DNA from: Atopomonas hussainii
Lineage (GTDB): Bacteria > Pseudomonadota > Gammaproteobacteria > Pseudomonadales > Pseudomonadaceae
Assembly: GCF_900109735.1 (NCBI RefSeq)
Contig: NZ_FOAS01000001.1
Coordinates: 248,001-312,000, forward strand
Direction: 5' to 3'
Length of the DNA: 64,000 bases
The notes below the pieces were generated by a model, which was given only the letters and a program-made list of their open reading frames with translations, did not search any database and was not told where the DNA came from. Shown here one piece after another: positions 59,536-64,000 of the stretch; position 1 is the stretch's first letter, and every line of letters begins with the position of its first letter. Both the position numbers and the translations under genes were made by a program.

Positions 59536-61077
59536 ATGAATGCGCCCGCGTCAGCCCCAGTGCAGCATTGCCAAGTGGCCATTATTGGCACTGGATTCTC
59601 CGGCCTCGGCATGGCTATCCGTTTGCGTCAGCAAGGCCTCGATGATTTTCTTCTGTTCGACAAAGAACAGGGCGTCGGCGGTACTTGGCGCGTTAACCAT
59701 TACCCCGGCTGCGCGTGCGATGTGCAGTCGCACTTGTATTCCTTCTCGTTTGAGCCTAACCCGCAGTGGACGCGCATGTTCGCCCCGCAGCAGGAGATCA
59801 AAGCCTACTTAGAGCGCTGTTGGCACAAGTACGCGCTGGCCGAACAAACCCAGCTGGGCTGCGAGATTCGTACCTTGCATTGGCAAGAAGCACAGCAGCA
59901 CTGGCTGCTCACCGCCGCCGATGGTCGGCAGTTCAGCGCCCGCTATGTGGTGTCGGGGATGGGCGCGCTGTCGATTCCGTCGATCCCCGAGCTGCCGGGG
60001 CTGGCCAGCTTTAAAGGCGAGCGCTTTCACTCGCAAGACTGGAACCATGACTACGAGCTGCGCGGCAAGCGCGTGGCAGTGATTGGCACCGGCGCCTCGG
60101 CGATTCAATTCGTGCCGCAGATTCAGCGTGAGGTAGCCCAGTTGGATCTGTACCAGCGCACCCCGCCGTGGATCATGCCCAAGCCCGACCGGGATATTTC
60201 CGCCGCCGAGCAACGTCGTTTCGCCCGCTGGCCGTGGCTGCAAAAACTCTGGCGCGGCGGGTTGTACAGCCTGCTGGAAAGCCGCGTGTTGGGCTTTGCC
60301 GTCACCCCCAAGGCGATGAAGCTGGTCGAGTGGGTCGCGCGCCTACACCTGCGCAAACAAGTCAAAGACCCCGCCCTGCGCGCCAAGTTAACGCCCAGCT
60401 ACACCATCGGCTGCAAACGCATTCTGCTGTCTAACGATTACTACCCGGCGCTGGAGCAAGCCAACGTGAGCGTGCTGGATAACGGCATCGGCGAAATTCG
60501 CCCACACAGCATTGTCGATAGCCAAGGCGTGGAGCGAGCGGTCGATGCGATCATCTTCGGCACCGGCTTTACTCCCAACGACCCGATTCCGCGCGGCTGC
60601 GTGTTTGGCCGTGACGGCATCGACTTGGTCGATACTTGGCCGCAAGGCCCCGAAGCCTACAAAGGCACCATGACGCAGGGCTTCCCCAACCTATTCTTCC
60701 TCATGGGGCCCAACACCGGGCTGGGGCATAACTCGATGGTGTACATGATCGAGTCGCAAATTCACTACGTGCTCAGCGCCATGCAGCTGCTCCAGCGCAA
60801 CGGGCTGGATAGCCTCGAACCTAAGGCCGAAGCCCAGCAAGCCTTCAACCTGCGCCTGCAAAACCAGCTTGGCCCCACCGTGTGGAACAGCGGCGGTTGC
60901 AACAGTTGGTACTTGCACCCGGTGAGCGGGCGCAACTGCACGGTGTGGCCGGGCTTTACTTGGCGCTTCCGCCAGATTACCCGTCACTTCGACCCGGCGG
61001 CCTATCACTTTGACCGCGTGCAGCACCCGCTGCGCCAAGCACAACCCCAGCCCGAGGCAGAAGGAGCCAACGCATGA
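59536..61077 (+). CDS. Flavin-dependent monooxygenase (Baeyer-Villiger type)
   Basis: A 513-residue FAD/NADPH enzyme. Two Rossmann sites are visible: IIGTGFSGLGMAIRL near the start and VIGTGASAIQFVPQI near residue 180. Between them is the BVMO-type fingerprint FKGERFHSQDW (F-x-G-x-x-x-H-x-x-x-W). Such enzymes insert oxygen next to a carbonyl, converting ketones to esters or lactones. It overlaps the next SDR gene by 4 bp (ATGA), so the two form an operon, probably repressed by the divergent TetR. Substrate unknown. Confidence 0.85.
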   Translation: MNAPASAPVQHCQVAIIGTGFSGLGMAIRLRQQGLDDFLLFDKEQGVGGTWRVNHYPGCACDVQSHLYSFSFEPNPQWTRMFAPQQEIKAYLERCWHKYALAEQTQLGCEIRTLHWQEAQQHWLLTAADGRQFSARYVVSGMGALSIPSIPELPGLASFKGERFHSQDWNHDYELRGKRVAVIGTGASAIQFVPQIQREVAQLDLYQRTPPWIMPKPDRDISAAEQRRFARWPWLQKLWRGGLYSLLESRVLGFAVTPKAMKLVEWVARLHLRKQVKDPALRAKLTPSYTIGCKRILLSNDYYPALEQANVSVLDNGIGEIRPHSIVDSQGVERAVDAIIFGTGFTPNDPIPRGCVFGRDGIDLVDTWPQGPEAYKGTMTQGFPNLFFLMGPNTGLGHNSMVYMIESQIHYVLSAMQLLQRNGLDSLEPKAEAQQAFNLRLQNQLGPTVWNSGGCNSWYLHPVSGRNCTVWPGFTWRFRQITRHFDPAAYHFDRVQHPLRQAQPQPEAEGANA

Positions 61078-61964
61078 AGCACCTGCACAATAAAGTCGCC
61101 GCCATTACCGGCGCCGGTTCCGGCATTGGCCGCGCCTTGGCCTGTGCCTTAGCTGGGCGCGGCTGCCATCTGGCGTTGGCCGATATCAACGCGCAAGGGC
61201 TGGCAGACACAGTACAACTGGCTAACCGCTACGGCGTGCGCATCACCCAGCACGTGGTGGATGTTAGCGATGCCGAGGCGGTAAAGGCCTGGGCCGATGC
61301 CGCTGCCGCCGAGCACGGGCAGATCAACTTGGTGTTTAACAACGCTGGGGTTGCACAGTCCGGCACGGTGGAAGGCAACAGCCTGGACGATTACCAGTGG
61401 CTGATGGGCATCAACTTTTGGGGTGTGGTGTACGGCACTAAGGCCTTCTTGCCGCACTTAAAAGCCAGTGGAGCTGGCCATGTGGTGAACATTTCCAGCA
61501 TCTTCGGCCTGTTCGCCCAACCGACCATGAGCGCCTACAACGCCAGCAAGTTTGCCGTGCGCGGCTTTACCGAGTCGCTGCGCCAAGAGTTGGATTTAAG
61601 CGCGGCCAACGTTAGCGCCACCTGCGTGCACCCCGGCGGCATTCGCACCAATATCGCCAACAGCGCGCGGATGAACGACAGCGTGCGCAGCGTGGCCGGC
61701 AAGAGCGCCGCCGAGGCCAGCGCCGAGTTCGGCAAATTGCTGCGGACCTCGCCGGAAAAAGCCGCGCAGGTCATCATTCGTGCTGTGGAGAAAAACCGCC
61801 GTCGGGTGCTGATTGGCATCGACGCCAAGGCCACCGATCTCATGCAGCGTTTAATGCCCAGCGCCTATCAGGCGTTATTGGTGTGGCTGAGCGGCAAAAT
61901 GCGCGCCCAAGCGCTTAAGCAGCAAGGCGCGGCAACGGCCCACGCTAAGGCGGAAACACCGTAA
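61074..61964 (+). CDS. Short-chain dehydrogenase/reductase
   Basis: A 296-residue SDR. The cofactor site is TGAGSGIGRA, NNAG follows, the catalytic Ser is in NISSIFG and the Tyr-x3-Lys pair is YNASK. A C-terminal extension (about residues 250-296, ending Ala/Gln-rich) is longer than in classical SDRs. It overlaps the monooxygenase gene. A likely role is oxidation of an alcohol to the ketone used by the monooxygenase; this is an inference. An imperfect inverted repeat follows the stop. Confidence 0.86.
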   Translation: MKHLHNKVAAITGAGSGIGRALACALAGRGCHLALADINAQGLADTVQLANRYGVRITQHVVDVSDAEAVKAWADAAAAEHGQINLVFNNAGVAQSGTVEGNSLDDYQWLMGINFWGVVYGTKAFLPHLKASGAGHVVNISSIFGLFAQPTMSAYNASKFAVRGFTESLRQELDLSAANVSATCVHPGGIRTNIANSARMNDSVRSVAGKSAAEASAEFGKLLRTSPEKAAQVIIRAVEKNRRRVLIGIDAKATDLMQRLMPSAYQALLVWLSGKMRAQALKQQGAATAHAKAETP

Positions 61965-61972
61965 GCCAGAAG

Positions 61973-62010
61973 CACAACGTCCCGTATACACGCGGTATCG
62001 GGGCGTTGTG
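61973..62010. terminator. Inverted repeat between the SDR gene and ppk1
   Basis: CACAACGTCCCG and CGGGGCGTTGTG form a 12-bp stem with one G-T pair around a 14-base loop. It lies between the stops of two convergent genes. A T run is absent, so it may act as a factor-assisted terminator or a transcript-end stabiliser. Confidence 0.45.
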
Positions 62011-62028
62011 AGCAGGGCAGCAAGGCGC

Positions 62029-64000
62029 TTATTTAGTCGCCGCTAAGCGCTCCAGCAGGGTGGCCTGCGCATTGCGCGGTGTTTGGTTGCCGCTGGGGTT
62101 TTGCCGCACATAACTGCCATCACTTTGCAGCAGCCAAGCTTGGGTGTTGTCGGTTAAGAACACATCCAGCTCTTTCTTCACCCGCTGGGTCAGGCGCTTG
62201 CCCTCCACCGGGAAGCAGGTCTCGACGCGCTTATCCAGATTGCGCTCCATCCAATCGGCGCTGGACATAAACGCCAGTTCTTCGCCGCCGTGATTCAAGA
62301 AGTAATACACCCGGCTGTGCTCTAAGAAGCGGCCGATGATCGAGCGCACCTGAATATTGTGTGACACCCCGGGGATACCCGGACGCAGGCAGCACATGCC
62401 GCGCACGATGAGGTCGATCTTCACCCCGGCCTGACTGGCCTTGTACAGCGCGCGAATGATTTTCTCGTCGGTTAAACCGTTGACCTTGGCGATGATGTGC
62501 GCCGGTTTGCCGGCTTGCGCATTGGTGGTTTCGCGTTGGATCAGGTCGAGCATGCCCTTCTTCAGAGTGAACGGCGCGTGCAGCAGCTTTTTCATCCGCA
62601 GGGTTTTACCCATGCCGATCAGCTGGGCAAACAGCTTGGCGACGTCTTCACACAGCGCCTCGTCGGAGGTCAGCAGGCTGTAGTCGGTGTACAAGCGCGC
62701 ATTACCGGCGTGGTAGTTGCCGGTGCCCAAATGCGCGTAGCGCACCAGCTCGCCGTTTTCGCGGCGCAGAATCAGCAGCATCTTGGCGTGGGTTTTGTAG
62801 CCCACCACGCCGTAGGTGACTACCGCGCCCGCTTGTTGCAGACGGCTGGCCAGTTGCAGGTTGGACTCTTCATCAAAGCGCGCGCGTAGCTCGATCACCA
62901 CGGTGACTTCTTTACCGGCGCGCGCGGCCTCGACCAGCGCATCGACCATCTCGGAGTTAGCGCCGGTGCGGTACAAGGTTTGCCGAATAGCCAACACGTG
63001 CGGGTCTTTGGCGGCGCGGCGCAAGAAGTCCACCACCGGGGTGAACGACTCATACGGGTGCAGCAAGAGGATGTCTTGCTTGGCCACCACGCGGAACAGG
63101 TCTTCGTTATCCACCAGCGCCTTGGGCAGCGACTGGCCCAGCGGCGGGTGCTGCAGCTCCGGGCGGCTGGGCAAGCTGGTGATGCCGAACAGCCGGGTTA
63201 AGTTCACCGGGCCGTTGACTTCGTACAGCTCGGCCTCAGACAAACCAAACTGGCGCAGCAGGTAATCGGTTAAGTGTTTCGGGCAGTTATCGGCCACTTC
63301 CAAACGCACGGCATCGCCGTAGCGGCGCGACAGTAACTCGCCGCGCAGGGCACGGGCCAGGTCTTCGACGTCTTCGGTATCCACCGACAAGTCGGCGTTA
63401 CGGGTGAGGCGGAACTGATAAAAGCCCTTCACCTTCATGCCAGAGAACAAGTCATCGGCGTGGGCGTGAATCATCGAAGAGAGGAACACGAAGTTATCGC
63501 CCGGCCCGGCAATCTCATCGGGCATGCGGATCACCCGTGGTAGCGAACGCGGCGCAGGAATAATCGCCAAGCCGGAATCGCGGCCAAAGGCGTCGACGCC
63601 TTCCAGCTCGACGATAAAGTTCAGGCTCTTGTTCACCAACAGCGGGAAGGGGTGCGTGGGGTCGAGGCCAATCGGCACGATCAGAGGCACGATTTCCTCG
63701 CGGAAGAAACGCCGCACCCACTGCTTTTGCTTGGTGTTCCACTCGTGGCGGCGAATAAAACGCACGCCGTGCTCAGCCAGTTGCGGCAACAGCAGGTCAT
63801 TCAGCGCCGCGTATTGGCGGGCCACTTGCTCGTGCACCAGCTCGCTGATCTGCGCCAACACTTGCGGCGGCAGCAGGCCATCGGGGCCGGCTTGTTCGCG
63901 GGCGAAGTTGATTTGTTTCTTTAAGCCGGCGACGCGAATCTCGAAAAACTCATCGAGGTTGCTGGAGAAAATCAGCAAAAACTTCAGCCGCTCCAGCAGC
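62029..64000 (-). CDS. ppk1: Polyphosphate kinase 1 (partial)
   Basis: Reversible polyphosphate kinase that makes polyphosphate from ATP. About 657 residues are present; the N-terminal 50 or so lie past the right edge. [20 protein letters not shown] is near the visible start. The phosphorylated His is in the [10 protein letters not shown] region, and HLGTGNYH and the C-terminal [15 protein letters not shown] block are family landmarks. It connects to the phosphate-uptake genes functionally but not by operon. Downstream is the convergent SDR gene. Confidence 0.96.
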   Translation of the reverse strand, partial: LLERLKFLLIFSSNLDEFFEIRVAGLKKQINFAREQAGPDGLLPPQVLAQISELVHEQVARQYAALNDLLLPQLAEHGVRFIRRHEWNTKQKQWVRRFFREEIVPLIVPIGLDPTHPFPLLVNKSLNFIVELEGVDAFGRDSGLAIIPAPRSLPRVIRMPDEIAGPGDNFVFLSSMIHAHADDLFSGMKVKGFYQFRLTRNADLSVDTEDVEDLARALRGELLSRRYGDAVRLEVADNCPKHLTDYLLRQFGLSEAELYEVNGPVNLTRLFGITSLPSRPELQHPPLGQSLPKALVDNEDLFRVVAKQDILLLHPYESFTPVVDFLRRAAKDPHVLAIRQTLYRTGANSEMVDALVEAARAGKEVTVVIELRARFDEESNLQLASRLQQAGAVVTYGVVGYKTHAKMLLILRRENGELVRYAHLGTGNYHAGNARLYTDYSLLTSDEALCEDVAKLFAQLIGMGKTLRMKKLLHAPFTLKKGMLDLIQRETTNAQAGKPAHIIAKVNGLTDEKIIRALYKASQAGVKIDLIVRGMCCLRPGIPGVSHNIQVRSIIGRFLEHSRVYYFLNHGGEELAFMSSADWMERNLDKRVETCFPVEGKRLTQRVKKELDVFLTDNTQAWLLQSDGSYVRQNPSGNQTPRNAQATLLERLAATK

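Overview
The window is a roughly 64 kb piece of a Pseudomonas-type (Pseudomonadaceae) chromosome centred on the replication origin. The evidence is the gene order glmS-glmR-glmU-atpCDGAHFEBI-parB-parA-rsmG-mnmG-mnmE-yidC-yidD-rnpA-rpmH / dnaA-dnaN-recF-gyrB, the DeoR-type glmR between glmU and glmS, the very large PstC and PstA permeases, and palindromic parS sites reading TGTTCCACGTGGAACA. The DNA is GC-rich. No rRNA, tRNA, IS element, prophage or CRISPR array was seen.

Layout. 1-2471 (minus): amino-sugar genes glmS (cut by the left edge), glmR and glmU. 2475-9711 (minus): a parS-like site, a terminator and the complete ATP synthase operon read from a sigma70 promoter at 9683-9711. 9759-13978 (minus): parB, parA, rsmG and mnmG. 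14018-14471: a non-coding, AT-rich cluster of DnaA boxes. 14472-18357 (minus): mnmE, yidC, yidD, rnpA and rpmH. 18358-18894: the origin region next to dnaA. 18895-25022 (plus): dnaA, dnaN, recF (with two perfect parS sites inside it) and gyrB. 25079-33764: a c-di-GMP cyclase, a YHS protein, two small membrane proteins, an AraC regulator, a MaoC protein, a thioesterase-like protein, cysQ, nudE, yrfG and a YciA-like thioesterase. 34039-40850 (plus): the phosphate uptake genes pstS, pstC, pstA, pstB and phoU with Pho boxes. 41162-47382: a secreted unknown, a CheY-CheC-kinase trio, a lipoprotein, a PCu(A)C copper chaperone, a response regulator and an M23-type protein. 47477-49369: a PhoX phosphatase with its own Pho-box array. 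49481-52281: a periplasmic sensor and an overlapping MASE1 histidine kinase. 52546-56363: an hscC/J-domain pair of lower GC content followed by an aminotransferase remnant. 56416-61964: a flavoprotein, a PF10118 protein, a TetR regulator, a flavin monooxygenase and a short-chain dehydrogenase. 62029-64000: ppk1, cut by the right edge.

How it fits together. The first half is housekeeping: initiation (dnaA, the origin), segregation (parAB and parS), replication proteins (dnaN, recF, gyrB), ribosome and tRNA modification (mnmG, mnmE, rsmG, rnpA, rpmH), membrane insertion (yidC, yidD) and energy supply (atp). The middle is a phosphate block: PstSCAB imports phosphate, PhoU couples transport to PhoR/PhoB signalling, PhoX releases phosphate outside the cytoplasm, and ppk1 at the far end stores it as polyphosphate. 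pstS, pstC and phoX carry PhoB-type repeats with an 11-bp period.

Most notable signals. (1) The DnaA-box cluster between mnmG and mnmE is a collinear copy of the origin beside dnaA, with the same motifs at the same distances within 1-2 bp over about 270 bp. (2) Both parS sites in recF lie in the same reading phase and encode the same peptide Phe-His-Val-Glu-His. (3) A three-gene CheY/CheC/kinase unit looks like a self-contained signalling module with its own phosphatase. (4) A periplasmic solute-binding sensor overlaps a MASE1 kinase, like a split hybrid sensor. (5) The HscC/J-domain pair looks recently acquired.
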